NCBI RefSeq assembly: GCF_030052815.1
Contig: NC_079501.1
Coordinates: forward strand, 97,170,190-97,234,189
DNA length: 64,000 bases
Source: Hevea brasiliensis
Taxonomy: Eukaryota > Streptophyta > Magnoliopsida > Malpighiales > Euphorbiaceae
Reading direction: 5' to 3'
Both the position numbers and the translations under genes were made by a program. The notes under the pieces are model-generated. The model did no database searches. It saw only the letters and a program-made list of their open reading frames with translations, and was not told where the DNA came from. Shown here piece after piece: positions 31,728 to 45,287 of this stretch. Position 1 is the first letter of the stretch. Each line of letters starts with the position of its first letter.

Positions 31728-32754
31728 TTTATTTTTTCAAAATTATTTTAATGAAATTTTATGATAATTTTTAATTTAGATATTAGAAACCTTTTATATA
31801 TATGTATAGTCAATTTTAATTAAAACATATATGATTAAATTTATATTTATATTTATAACATATATAATAATATATAATTTAAAAAATAAAAATATAATAT
31901 ATAAAATAATTAAAATATTAATTTAATTTTAATTTTTTTTATTAAATGATATAACAATATAAAATTTCAAGATATCAATATAATAAAAATAAAAATTTAT
32001 AATGATAATGTAATAAATTAATAAAAATTCATTTTAAAAATTATTTTATTTTTTAATTTTACAAATAATTTTCTTTCTCATTAATTTAGATATGCAATTT
32101 CATTATACAATTAACATTATTTTAAATTATAAAAAATTTAAAATAAAAATATACAAATCAAACCTTTTTAAAAAAATTAAAATAATAAAATTTAAATGAA
32201 TTAAATTCAATTAGCTAATTTACATTTATTATTAATTTATTTTAATTTATAAATATTTTTACTTATTTATATTTTTAAAACTTGTTATTATATATTTTTT
32301 TATTATATTGCATTTATGTTTATAATTATGTTAATATTATATGCTAATAATAAAATACATAACTTTCCTAAAAATGCGTTCGAATAAAAAAATAATTTCT
32401 AAATTAATAAATATTTTTATTTATATAATTAATTAAACTGAAATTAAAATAAATATTTTAATTTAAATAATTAAATATAATATTAATAATATTATATAAT
32501 ATATAAATAAATTAATAAAAAGTTATATAAAAAATTAAATAAATCGTGCCACGCTCATATTCTAAAAAAAACTCCTATATATAACATTTAAATTTGAAAT
32601 TTATATATATATATAATCATGCATATGAAGTTTATAAGAATTTATTTTTTTATTTAAAAAAATTTTCATTTTAAAATAAATAGTATTTATATATAATTAA
32701 ATAATTTTTTTTTTTAAATTCTTTTCTTGTAAGTTATTTATTTTAAATGAACTC

Positions 32755-32791
<37 letters not shown>

Positions 32792-33379
32792 ACTCTAGTA
32801 TCATATTAACAAACAATCTAATCTTAAAAATTAAGAGATCAATTATCAAAATCATGCCATGTTAGATGATTTAATTTAATTTTGATTGTAAACTAAAAAA
32901 TTAACCAACATTAAAATTATCAAAAAATTAACTAATTATAAAAAATGAAAATTCTTGATATTTTATCATTAAATCTAATTAAAAGACCATAAATTCTAAT
33001 TTTTAATTTAAAAGATATAACTATTATATTTTTAAATGCAACTAATTCCTTTAAAAAAACATAATAAAACATCAAATCCATAGATTGGAGCTAAATACAA
33101 ATTTTATTAATGTGTTTTAAGTTATATGACTAAAATATCATTATCCCTTATCCGGCAAAAAAAATTATTTATGTCTTTTAAGTTATGTAAAATAGTCATA
33201 AAATTTTTTAATTATTTCATAATAAAATTAAATTTTTTAACTTAAAAAAAAATCAAATACTTCTTTTAAATTTTTAAAAATATATTATATAAGTCTTTGG
33301 AAACAAATAATCCCATTATCATTCATTTCGCTTTTTATTACTAATTTATCATTCTATATGTGCAAATCTATATGCACAA
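31728..33379. other. AT-rich intergenic sequence
   Basis: No gene is visible. The stretch is composed of A- and T-rich runs, with a (TA)n tract at about 32757-32789. Nothing resembling a conserved frame or RNA gene was seen. Confidence 0.5.
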
Positions 33380-34001
33380 TTATTAAACCCAGGCCAAACC
33401 TGCAAGTTGAATCAGTAAATCAGTGAATCGATTCTCAAATTGGTTTGGATTTGTAATTAAATTTGATAAGAAAGTGACTTGACGTAATCCAGTGACTCGA
33501 CGGTTAAACTGGTGTAATCTGATTGATCTGACCGGTTCAATTATTTAATAAAATTCTTTTTTTTTTCTAATTTTTGATGTAAAGAATTGAATTTAAATAT
33601 CATAAAAAGTATTTAAAATAAAAAATAATTGAACTAAATTAGTAGCTTTATGTATTTTATTTTAATATATTTATTTTTAATATATATTTAATATTTTATA
33701 AATATTGAAAAGAGAATTATACATTTATAAAAATATTTATGCATTATATTATTAAATATTTTTATATAAAATTTAAAAATACTATTAAAATTTATTAAAT
33801 ATAATTTAATAAATGTTAAAATTTTATTTTAAATAATTAAATTTTAATTAATTATATTTATTTATATTAATAAGTGTTATATTTAATTAATTTTAATTAA
33901 TTTTTAATGACTTATTAGTTGAATAATTGGTTTACTAATTAAATCATTGATCTATTTACTTGGTTCTTTCGCCGAGTCAATATATTGGCCTGGTTTAATA
34001 A
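33380..34001. mobile_element. Non-autonomous DNA transposon or MITE with inverted ends, ~620 bp
   Basis: The left end 'ttattaaacccaggccaa' is mirrored by the right end 'tattggcctggtttaataa'. Looser complementarity continues for about 80 bases inward. There is no coding capacity, and 'ccggttcaa'-type words occur inside. A convincing target-site duplication was not found, so the superfamily is open. It ends about 330 bases before the start codon of the RRM gene and so lies in its promoter region. Confidence 0.55.
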
Positions 34002-34281
34002 CACTGTTTATATGGAATCACTGGCTTATGGTATAATTTTTCCGTATTTACCAACGTACCATTCTAAGGTATCGGTCACGATTCTTAGAGTTGAGGGTCC
34101 GAGATCAGACCGTAGGCTGTGCAATTTCGTCTGATTTTAATTTGGTTTGATTTAGTTTCATCCGGTTCTTTTGATGTCGGTTCTGATTTCGGTTCAGTTC
34201 TTTCAGTCCTGTTCTTTTTGTGAGGAGAAACAAATCCAACCCTCGACTCTTCCTCTGTAACGTCTTCTGCTTTTCACTTGT

Positions 34282-34313
<32 letters not shown>

Positions 34314-34331
34314 AAAACTTCTCATCAAGCT

Positions 34332-36962
34332 ATGGCCGATGCGTATTGGAGATACAGCGAAGCACGGCAGCAGCAACAGCAGGCCATTCCTACTCTCGTT
34401 GGAAAACGTCCTCGCTCAGACTATGGTAAGTGACGATTCTCTTATCAAAGTTCTCTTTTTTTGTGCCCTATTAAGTTTTCTACTTCTATCTTTTGCAGAA
34501 ATTAGGGTTTTCTTTTTTTTTAAGTTCCCGATAAAATTTTCTGAAAGAAGGGTTTCAATTTCTTTTCTTTTCCTTAAATTTCTCGAAAATTTAACGGAGC
34601 TTTGAGGAAATGGAGAAATTTGATTTATTTTCTGTTCGATTTTTAGTTCAATCTATTCCCATTCATAATGTTTGATTGAATTGTGTCACATTGAATTCTC
34701 ACACAACCATTCTTAGATTTCTATTTCTCTCAAAATGATTTTTTTTTTTGTTAACTTAAAAGGAATTAAATTAATTTATTCCATGAGAATTGAGAAAAAT
34801 AAATTAATTAAATTGAATCCTTGTAAAATTCTAGTTTCCAAACATGGGTGTGTGATTTAGCTTATTACTGAAGCCTCGTCTCAGCCTTTTGTTTTATATG
34901 TATGGAACTATTTGTTTGTTCTGTCTGTTGTATAATTGCTTGAATTATTCGAAAACTTATTGCTCCCTACAAAAACCATGTTTTATATGTGTTTGATATC
35001 GATGATAGATTTTAGTGGTCAAATTTAAATTAGTAATACTGGCAATTTACTTAGCATGAGGAGGGTTTTATGATAACTTTTATTTGCTTCCAAAATGTGG
35101 TGTGATGAATCCCAAAAATATTGGAATGGCTTTATTGGCAAAGGAACTGCATTTGGTCTTTTTTTACTTTAGTTAATGTAAAGGATGAGTTTCTATATAT
35201 ACGTCATAGGTTTTAAAGGCACAAAGGGGTTTCTAAACCTAGACGCAAGGCGCAGCCACGTGCCCAAGAGAGGATCAGTTTCTATATATACGCAATAGGT
35301 TTTAGCAAATTTTGCTGTTGATTTTGTGGATCTTATTTAACTCTTATCGCCAATCATTGAAGAAAATCTGGAACTTTCTATTTGCTTTTTGTCCAAGGAG
35401 TAATTTCTCAAACAAGGATAAAAATGATCAATTAGTACCAATTAAGAAACCATTTGATAACCTTATAAATGAATGTAGGCAATCTCCTAATTAATTATTC
35501 TAATTTAGGACTCGTCGGTTACTATATCATACTATTTTGTACATATGATGAAAAGTGCTGCTGAACTTGTATTTATCTCCCATATGTGATACAAGTAAAG
35601 GGGTAGTCCCAATAATCGTGTATTCTCGTGTTATTTGTTTTCAAAAGGAAGGGGCAGCTATTGGCATAGTCTTTCATTAACTTTGTTCTTGTAGCCTGGC
35701 ATTTCTAAAGGACCTAATGACAGTCTCAGCTGTTTATGAGCTATCAATTCTCTCTTGGAGGGCAATGTTTAAAATAAAGAAAAATTCAAGAGCATAGGAA
35801 GTTTATTCTCTTGAAGAAATTATATGTTTGTAAATAACAGAAAACTCCACTTCTTCTTTTCTTTTACCTCTCCTAAAGTCTTGTTTTGATATGTTTTTTC
35901 TCCTTGTGTTTTTGGGGGGAGCTTTTAAAACTTCCTCAATTTGGTAAATAATTTATGTTCACTAAAAATTCAATAGGAAATCTGCCTTTGCATTGACTGC
36001 AAATCATCTTCAAAACACTCTGCTGATAAATATACAATAACTTCTCCATGCCTGGCAATTTAGGATGTCCAGGCCAGCTGATTCTGATGAACTAGTAGTT
36101 TTTAGTATCATTAGTAATTGTTAGCATTACGATTTACGAGATCAACAATCCTGGTTAGTTTAGAACTTTTTTCTCTTATAAATTTCCCTTTGGTATTTTG
36201 ATTTCCATTTTATACTGAAATGCTATTTATCTGCTCTTGGAATAATGTGCCTTAGCTTGTTCTTTCACCTGGGCCCTTGATTTTCTTAAATAGTTTATTT
36301 ATTGGAGTACATACTTAATCTTGTAGATGTCCCTAGTGGCCATGAGCTGCCCAATTATTATCCCCGTGATGATGACAGAGCGGCTCTCCGTGCAGTTAGA
36401 GATTCAGATTCCATCGGAGTATCCTATGATCGATACCTTCGTGGCACGGTGCTTGGTTTTTCTTAAAGTCTTTCAACTTTATTTCCAGTTTTGTTGCTTT
36501 TGAGCATTGAAACTAACCATCAATGATATATTTCAGCCTATGTCGGCCTACAGTGGAGGACAGTCTGCTAGACCAATAAGTGGAGTGCCTAGTCGTCCTG
36601 TTGATGATTCGCGTGTTGTAGGTATTGGGAGACTGGACCCAGGGGCTACTGTAAAAGACAGGACAATGGGATTGGGAAGTGGCAGACCTGAGGCCCCACT
36701 GCCTCCTGATGCTACCAGTACACTGTTTGTAGAGGGCTTGCCATCTGATTGTACGCGACGGGAGGTGTCACGTATCCTTCAGTTGGCTTCCATGAGTCAA
36801 TCCTATTATTACTTGACTTTGCCCTTCTAGTTTTATTCCTTCACCTTGGTTAACAGATATCTTTCGCCCTTTTGTTGGCTACAAAGAAGTGAGACTTGTG
36901 AGCAAGGAATCAAGACGCGTAAGTTTGTTTCTCCTCCTCCACCTCTTCTCTCTCTCTTTCTC

Positions 36963-36996
<34 letters not shown>

Positions 36997-38068
36997 GTGG
37001 AGTGAAAATTTAGTATATTCATGGATTCATTGACTTGAAAAATAGCAGCCGGGGGGAGATCCACTAGTACTTTGTTTTGTTGACTTTTTGAGTCCTGCCC
37101 ATGCTGCCACTGCAATGGATGCCTTGCAAGGTGAGCTTAACATACTTTACTGTTTTTACCCCTTATAGGTATTGTAATTTTGCATATCCATCGTTTCTCT
37201 TTCTGTTTGTTTATTGCTTTCTGCACTTGGTGGAGGTTATTTGTTGTGTTGTATAGCAGCTTTAGTGGTGGTTTAATGCCTACAACTAGGCTGAATTTTG
37301 TGCTATTAAAGACCTTTGGTAATGTTAGCTGGCTTTGAGATTCAATTCTTACCTAAAACGCCAGAGCGTGGGGGTCACACTAAATAATTAACTAATAACA
37401 AGATTGTTAGCAATACATCTTGTTAAGAATGCAGGTGGTTGATGGATGTTGTTGGTGGGATACTCTCTCTTTCTCTCTCTTGTGTGTGTGTGCTTGGATT
37501 CAATGGATCATAAAGAACTAGTCAGGCATGCTACTTAAAATATTTGGGGTCTGTCCGATTATATGTTCAGTCGAGGGTTTAGCTGGAATCTAAATCTTGC
37601 TGTTATCTTATTCTTTAGCCTCATCATTTTCTGATCTCCTTCTGCCATGTTAAGCAAAGGGGCTAGCTAATTTCTCCCTCTATCATGCATGGGCAGAAAC
37701 AAAGGTTGTTGGTAAGTTACCTTAGGAAGCAGAAAAGCTATATTGTCCATTCCTCTTTTGCAGTGCCTTTTTCAATCAGGTATAATTGGTGGCTCGACAT
37801 TTACGACTTAGTGCGTTTCAAAAGTAATGATGAACATTTGGTAAATGTCGAGTGTGAACTTGCGGTAGATAATTTGAACGTTTTATATGCTCTATCTGCT
37901 CCCTAATTCGGCGTGCAAAGCGCAGTCAGTTGTGCGGCGTAAATAGTCGAGCTGGATTTTGCAGGTTATAAATTTGACGAGCATGACCGTGACTCGGTCC
38001 ATTTAAGGTTGCAATTTGCTCGCTATCCTGGTGCGAGGTCAGGTGGCGGGCATCGCGGAAAACGTTAA
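34332..38068 (+). CDS. Single-RRM RNA-binding protein, nuclear-speckle (NSR) type, 6 exons
   Basis: Exons are 34332-34425, 36327-36448, 36537-36771, 36857-36918, 37049-37130 and 37965-38068. All junctions are GT/AG, and together they give 232 residues with no stop. The N-terminus (MADAYWRYSEARQQQQQ) has a Gln run and the KRPRSDYD motif. Residues ~45-67 read YYPRDDDRAALRAVR, SYDRYLRG. One RRM lies at about residues 135-215, with RNP2 TLFVEGL, then RREVSHIFRPFVGYKEVRL and an atypical RNP1 DPLVLCFVDF. The tail is basic and Gly-rich (GARSGGGHRGKR). In sequence it matches the plant family that includes nuclear speckle RNA-binding proteins, which bind RNA and affect alternative splicing. The 5' leader has a CT microsatellite (34282-34314), and intron 4 has an ATT repeat (36963-36996). 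Confidence 0.9.
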
Positions 38069-40935
38069 ATAATGCAGTTATGCAGGTGATTAATACTTTC
38101 CTTTATCCGCTCAACCTCTTATTATTCTTCGCGGTTAGATGGTAAGAAAAACTTTATTGTAAAACAATGAATCAAGCTAAATCATGGAACGACGCTTCTC
38201 TGTAGGATTTGCGCAAACTGGGGAGGTTATGATAATGAGGGATGATACAACAGCGTTGCAGTTACAAGAATTACACAAATCTATGAATGGACGCCTTCGT
38301 TAGGATGAAAATGAATTGTGTTTTTTGATAATTATGGGGCAATTAGTAGAGACTATGGTGTGCTTCTGTTAGAAAATTGCCAATTTTATTTGCTTCAGAT
38401 TGCTTGAGACTGTGTCCATATGCATTTTGGAAGATACTAGTAAATTTATTTCTAGATGAGCAGTGAATATCTTTTGAATGTCTGCGTTGGGATTGGGAGT
38501 TAGTGACCACAATCTACGTTCATGGAAATACACACACTGACGAAACATGTAGCTATGGTAGTTCTAATGTGGTTGACACACGAAAATGGTAATATTAACT
38601 TTCGTAACTTCTCTCTGAAACTTATTCAAAACAAATAAATGTTTAGTCGTGGAAACAAAAGGGGGGAGAGTTTTTTTGCTCGGTCTTTCTTCAGATTTTG
38701 ATTTTGTGGTGTATCTTTCAGGTTTTGTAACTGTTTCTGTTTCCTTATTTCTCTAATATTTTCTTGAAAGTTTTATCCAATACCCGATTGGCTTCGTTTA
38801 TCATCCTATTTCATTTAATTTTTTGGGGTCATGGTTGAGCAGTTCAGCCCTTGAGTGCGTTTTGATGGGTTTAGTTTTTTGAGTGTCTTGATGGATGTGG
38901 GATGCATGGCAACTCGCTTTTGCTACCTCCTTAAGGCTCAACCAAGTCCAGTCTGCTTTTGGATTGAGAACTTGATTTAATTGTGATTTTTGAAACATGA
39001 GTATATATATATATGTATATATATATTTTTTTCTCATCATGAAGTAATTCAATTTCAATCCCCATCATGTGTGCTGGTAGTTTACAAGCATAACTGAGGT
39101 AGTGGTGAACAGTGCCACTACTTAGTATGCAGCAATTATAAGCTGAAATGCGCAAAATATATTTCAAATCATCCAAATATTTCTGCGATCAAAATAGGAT
39201 GACATATGATGCGTGACTATCTGAAGAATGATCTATTTGTTTTTGTGCATGACTGCTACTTCGTGTCACCATGTAAAGGAATGAAATTGCAAGAGATTTA
39301 TTTCATTGACAATTGAGCTGCTACTGCTTTTTTTACTGCTTCAAAGCAATGATTCTTGTAGCTAGTAAAAGTTTCAGGGAAAACAAGCTAAGCGTGTGAA
39401 TATAGGAGATATGAAGTTTCAGGCACTGGCTTGATATTTTGAGCATTACAGTTATGAAAAATGTGGACTCAAGATATCAAACTCAGGCAGTTAACCCTGT
39501 TTTTTCAGCATCTAAATGAATTTTATCCACTGAAATGTTGACTATCTGGCATACGATTTTGTGCTTTGTCTTTATGAATTTCTTGAGTCAGTAGTGGTCG
39601 AAGGATAAGAAACAAACAAGGATTCTAATGAGCTTCTTGTACTGGAATATTACTTGTGCTAATTTCTTTTGTTTGTATGAAACCCATCTCTATTCTGCTA
39701 GTTACTTTTATTGAATGATCGATTAGAATCTTTAAGAAGCAATAACCAATGTCAAAGTTGAACTATATACTATTTGGCCTTGTTTGGGATTGGGATTGGA
39801 AAGTTAAAAAAGTACTTTTTGAAAAAGCATCATTTTAATTATTTTGAAGTTTTTGTAATTAAATGTAATTTATTTTTAAATTAATTTTTAATATCCTAAC
39901 CAACATATTTAAAGAAATGTTTTTCTCAAGGCATTGAAGCTTTTTAGAAAAGCACTGTTTTTGTTTTATCATTTTTTGTGTTTTTATAATAAAAATAAAT
40001 GCTTGAAACGTTGAGGTTAGGAAGGAAAACCAAATATAAAAAAGAAACATTGCATTCAGTCAGAGAATATTACAGCAGTAGATGACTCCAGCCAGCCAAA
40101 ACAGATCTAAATTCAAAGAAATAAGACCACCCGGGAAGGGCTATTGCAGCCAAGATAAAACCATGCAAAGACTATTTGGTATCTCCATCAACATACACTT
40201 GCGGCGGGCTGCCACTGGAATCGGAGTCGGAAGTTCCATACTCGGAGCTCTTTCAATCTGAATTCAATGGCTTCACGACGCATAAACTAAGATGCCCGCC
40301 CTTCTAGGTTAGGAGAAGGGTGAAAGAATTTCATTTATTTCTGACCTTCTGAGCAGGTCTCCTGAGAAATCTGGCTTCTTTTATTCAGCAGTCTATTTTA
40401 ACAGTTATGCTATTTAATTATTTATTATTTCTGAATCAACCTTAAAATTTGTTAATTTCCAATATTGTAAAATATTTAATCCCTTAATGTCTTTTTTACC
40501 TCTAATTACATATAAAATGATATGCTCTACTAATTTTTGTAATTTCAGATTTTATTTATTTTTTTATAGAAGATTCTTGTATATAAAAAATATTTTTTAG
40601 TTATTTGGTTGTAATATTAAAATATAGAGAATGGAAAATAACTCTCTCTTTTGAAGAGAGGATGTTATCTTTTTTAAAAATAACATATTTTTTTTTCTTA
40701 GGATAATATTTTTTATTGATTTATTTTTCTAAATGCCCTAAATGCTAAAAAATTTGAAAAAATATTTTCTATTGAAGCGTTAAAAGAAAATAATGAGAAT
40801 ATAATGTTAATTTTTCTCAATTGTATCAAGAATCAATTTCTTTGATATATCGAAAATTAAATATATATTGAAAATGGCTGATTGGTAAAATTATTACTTA
40901 TAAATAAAAATATCTCGTCAAAGATACAGTTTAAT

Positions 40936-40993
<58 letters not shown>

Positions 40994-41331
40994 GCATATA
41001 CATAAACTTTCAAATGAATGCTATTTATTTAATTAATTAATTTAAAATGTCATTTATTAGCCGGTTGTCATTATTTTTTGTTGATTTATACAAGCCAACT
41101 AACAAAGGATATTGACAAATGATTTTTATTAATTAATATGACACTTGGCAAAAGATATTAATTAATTAATTAATATATAAGTAAAAATAATAATTATTTG
41201 AAATTTAATTTAGCTAATTTATATTTTTAATTTTTAAAATTCATTTATCCACTCAGTGAAAAATATAAAAATATATAAATTCATATATTAAAATAGTAAA
41301 TAATTCATGCAACGCATGAGTAAAATAACTA

Positions 41332-41409
<78 letters not shown>

Positions 41410-42298
41410 GCTAAAAACTTTAAAAGTCTTAACCAAAATTAATCAGTGTATTTATTATTAATCAATACTTGGCATAATTTAGAAAAAATAGTAATTTTAT
41501 TTAAAAAAATATAAAATATTTAAAATTCCTTTTTACTTTTTGGTGTGAATAAAATATTTAATATTTATTTTTAAAATTAAAATTAGTTTTATTAAATAAG
41601 TTTTTATAGAATTTGTTTTATTAAAATCCAATTACCATCGTTTGAAAATTAAAATTAAAGAGATTACCTCTAACGGATTTGTCCTTTGATTGAAATATTA
41701 AACACAGTAAACTTCATGTTATGTTACTGTTGAAGCTTGGTTAATTTTAACAAATGTCCTTGAACTTATATAGTTATAACATTATAGTCTTTCAATTTAA
41801 AATGTAACATAAAAACTTCTTAACTTTCAAATTTTGCACAAATAAAATCTCTTTAACATTCAATTATCCGTTTTCTAGTTAGACATTGACTTGAATAGTT
41901 TTAGCGTAACGCTTGGTCATCATTTCTCTTTCTTCTATCAAGCCATGTGTAAATTGAATCATCTTATTCTCCATAGAGAAAATAATTTTTCATGTATAGA
42001 GAGAATAATTTCACACTTTGCATAAGAAAGGGAGGGAAAATGCTAATTAAGCATCATATTGTATCTGTTCACGTCAGTATTTAACTGGAAAATCAGTAAT
42101 TAGAAGTTAGAGGATTTTATTATGCAACATTTGAAAGTTAAGGAGATTTCATGTTACATTTTAAATCTGAAGTATTATAATGTTATAACTATATAAGTTC
42201 ATAGACAGTTGTTAAAATTTATTCATTAAAGCTTTGCCACCGAAGGCCACAGGAATCTTGCATTTTATTATAGTTTTTGTGTTCATCAACTTAATAAT
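38069..42298. other. Non-coding region after the RRM gene, AT-rich, with long (TA)n tracts
   Basis: The first ~500 bases are probably the 3' untranslated region. TA tracts lie at about 40938-40989 and 41333-41405. A short minus-strand frame at about 40252-40172 (SSEYGTSDSDSSG, ending VYVDGDTK and TAG) looks protein-like and could be a last-exon remnant, but no neighbouring exon supports it. Otherwise nothing is recognisable. Confidence 0.4.
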
Positions 42299-42303
42299 TT
42301 AGG

Positions 42304-44952
42304 TGTTACGACCCAACCTATGGGCTGGACCGGCACTAGGACCTGGGCTAGCCTAAAGCCCCCGAGGCCTGTAGTAAGCCTAACTATTCCTCAACTCAAC
42401 TCTAAGGCCCATTTGGGCTCAATTTCAAGAATTCAACCGAACAGAGTCTAGCCATAAAATGGACCTTTTAACGGAGAGTTTTTTTGACTCACCCAAACTA
42501 TAAACACAATATATAATCAATTGGGGAGCTTAGCTCACCTTCCACATACTCATAAAAACATAAAGTCAAATGGGAGCTCAGCTCCCTCATCCAGTCCAAC
42601 ATATATGCATATAATAAGTTTACAGGTCCAACATGGCAATTATATTACAGACCCAATCAAATAAATATTTCTAACACATGCGAAAATTCTAGGAGTTAAC
42701 AGAATTATACAAACATTAATAAACGACCTGCGAAGAAGAAAAGCAGGTTAACCACAATAATAATCTTCATGTAGCCTGGAAAAAATAATGAACAGGAGTG
42801 AGCGTTCGACTCAGAGAGTAAAATATCAATTTTAATTATAATCTCTATAGCTATCTAAATCTAATGCACCTTGTAGAGTGAAATGTAACATCGTCAATAT
42901 TTTCATATCATAACAGCAAAAAGGTAATTTGGAGCACTCACACACCCGGTAATGTCAAACCATAAATATATGGGAGTTGATCCCCTATACAGCTCTCTTA
43001 ATCCAGCCTCTGCCAGCGAAGAACTCAAGCCGGACTTTCGCTTAATAAACCAATACGGGGTCTCAGCGAAGAACTCAAACCGTATTTACCCCGAAGGATT
43101 GGGTCTCAGTGAAGATCTCTGCCGTGGCTCACCGTCTCCGCCCATATCTAACACTATACCACACGCACGCCAACGCACACACACTGCTCCAAATTACCAC
43201 AAACAATATCCTTGGCACTTCAACATTTATGAATGCAATGTAAAACGTGCCTAGAGTTTAACTACATAGATATATACATATAAGTGATGCATGGGCATGC
43301 TTGAACAAATAATAATATCGAAATTACAATTAAAATTAATATTTTACTCACAGACTCAATCGAAGTCACTGTGGCGGCTGGGCTGAGGAGGAAGGTTGTC
43401 CCGGCTCACCTGACAATTTTTATTACAATTATTTAGTACATTTGACTCAATACAAGCTAAAAAAAAGACCAAAGATGTCCTAAGTCGTGTCGAAAATCCG
43501 ACAGAATCTCCTCTATACCTAGCACCTACTCAACCTGCAAAAGGGTTTAAAACGCACTTCTATATTCACAAACTATACACCCACAACTCAATCACATCAC
43601 ACAGCCCCTCCTGGGCCCATCAAAATAGTCATTAATCACAATATGTAAAATTGCAGTTTAGTCCTCATAATTTAACCATTTTGCAAAAACTACCCAAATG
43701 AGTTCTAAAAATTCTAAAACTTTGCCCTGCGGTCCTTAGCATCATTATTAAGCTAATGCAAAAGGAATTATAATTTTCTAAGCTACCACGAATATTTTAT
43801 GAATTTTTAATCCAATTCAAGCACTAGAAAATGACAAAAAAGTAAGGTTCGGGTTTACCTATGCCGATACCGACTCCGGGGACGTGCTCGGGACGTCTGA
43901 CAATGATGGGGTAGCCAAAATCTCGATCCAATTCCAAGACTTTTTTGGTAGTCTGTCTATTTGGCCGAAAATTTGTAGACCCAGGCAACCGTCGAATTTT
44001 CGCGAATTGAAGGTACTTATACGAAGCCCACAACACGGGGGTTAGTACAAAATTTTTACGGAATTTTCTAAGCTTATTTAATGCTCGAAAAAGCACTACG
44101 AAGTTTCGTGGGACCCATCGAAAAACGGTGTCGAAAAATTTTGAAATTTATATTGTCGCGAAGCTCTCGACTAGTGGAGTGCTCTGGTACTTTCGGTTTT
44201 CTAGTGGGGTTCATGGTTTGCGAGAAATCTAGCCCAAAAGTCGAAATGGGCTAAAACTTCATGGACAAAAATTGGGCAAACCGCTCTATGGATTTTGGTG
44301 TTCTTGGTGTCTATGGAAAGCTCTCGAGGTGTAGATGGTGTTTGACACAAGACCCAGCCCAATCAGAGGCCGGATTGGCCGGATTTTGGCCGAAATGGCG
44401 CGCGCACGCTGGTGGGTTTTCGTGCGCGTTTTCCGGCCACCTAGGACGTCGATCGGCCGTGGGGAGGCACTGGGGCGGCGCGTCGGCGAGGTGGGGAGGG
44501 CTGGGTGGCGGCGGTGTGACGTGGAGAGAAGGGAGGAGAGAGAAAATGGGAGAGAGAGAAAGGGCGACGGGAACGCGTGAGAGAGAAGAAAAAGGAGAAG
44601 AAAGCCGGTTAGATTCGACCGGTCCGATTCGATCCGGTTCGATTCGGCCAGTCCGATTTAAAATATAAAATTTTTGTATTTTTACTCTGTCTTGAGATCG
44701 AAAATGAGACTCAAAAATTTGGAAAAAATTTTAAAATACTAAAAAAAAATTCATAGAGTCTAAATATATTTTTAGTTTTGCTATGTTATCTTTAAATTAA
44801 TTTTTGAAAATTATCAAAGTTTTATATTTTTGAAAAATTAAATTTAATTTCTAAAATTTAAAAAATTTTAAATATTTTTTTAAAATTTAAATAAAATAAA
44901 ATATTAATATTACTCATAAAATAATAAATTAAAAAAAATTAGAAGTGTTACA
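42304..44952. mobile_element. Solo LTR, 2.65 kb
   Basis: It starts 'tgttacgacccaacc' and ends 'agaagtgttaca' (TG...CA). It is flanked by TTAGG (42299-42303) and TTCGG (44953-44957), an imperfect 5-bp duplication. There are no pol motifs inside. Short frames in its GC-rich part (44261-44668, 42952-43254) look spurious. The 'TGTTACGACCC' start is common among Ty3/gypsy LTRs of eudicots. Recombination between two LTRs is the usual origin. Orientation was not decided. Confidence 0.65.
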
Positions 44953-44957
44953 TTCGG

Positions 44958-45287
44958 TGCATTTCTACTTGAACTCGGACGGACTACAGTGACTCTTCGA
45001 CTAGGTCAAGCACCGGTAGGCTATCATCTCATGCGGTCCAATGCTCTGGTCCTGCAGTTTTCATAAATCAATCTTGTCCTATTCCTCTAATGGTTTACGT
45101 CATGACTCCGCATCTTTTAGTTTAATTTCAAATTATATTTATTTCTGCAGACAGCAGCCTCTTCCTTTTCAACCAGGAGCAGGCTTTGGTGCAGTCCCTG
45201 TGGGATGTGTGCAACCTGGATCCGGTTTAGTTAATGGTACAGGTACTGAGTTTCTTCCGAGGCGTATTGATAGACAAATTCGAAGAG
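44958..45287 (+). pseudogene. Two-exon gene remnant cut by the solo LTR
   Basis: A Ser/Thr-rich stretch (YSDSSTRSSTGRLSSHAVQ) lies at about 44975-45040, directly after the solo LTR. A better exon at 45151-45287 is bounded by the acceptor 'atttctgcag' and the donor GTATGC. It reads QQPLPFQPGAGFGAVPVG, then GTGTEFLPRRIDRQIRR. The composition and splice signals are gene-like, but the family was not recognised and no start or end was found. It is probably the tail of a gene whose 5' part was lost or lies elsewhere. Confidence 0.35.

Noticed and set aside
40172..40252. Protein-like minus-strand frame ending VYVDGDTK and TAG
   Set aside because: Too short, no supporting exon or splice partner. Kept only as a note in the intergenic entry.
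44261..44668. 135-codon GC-rich frame inside the solo LTR
   Set aside because: Arg/Gly-rich composition follows from the GC-rich LTR block. Two overlapping frames are equally open and no motif is present.
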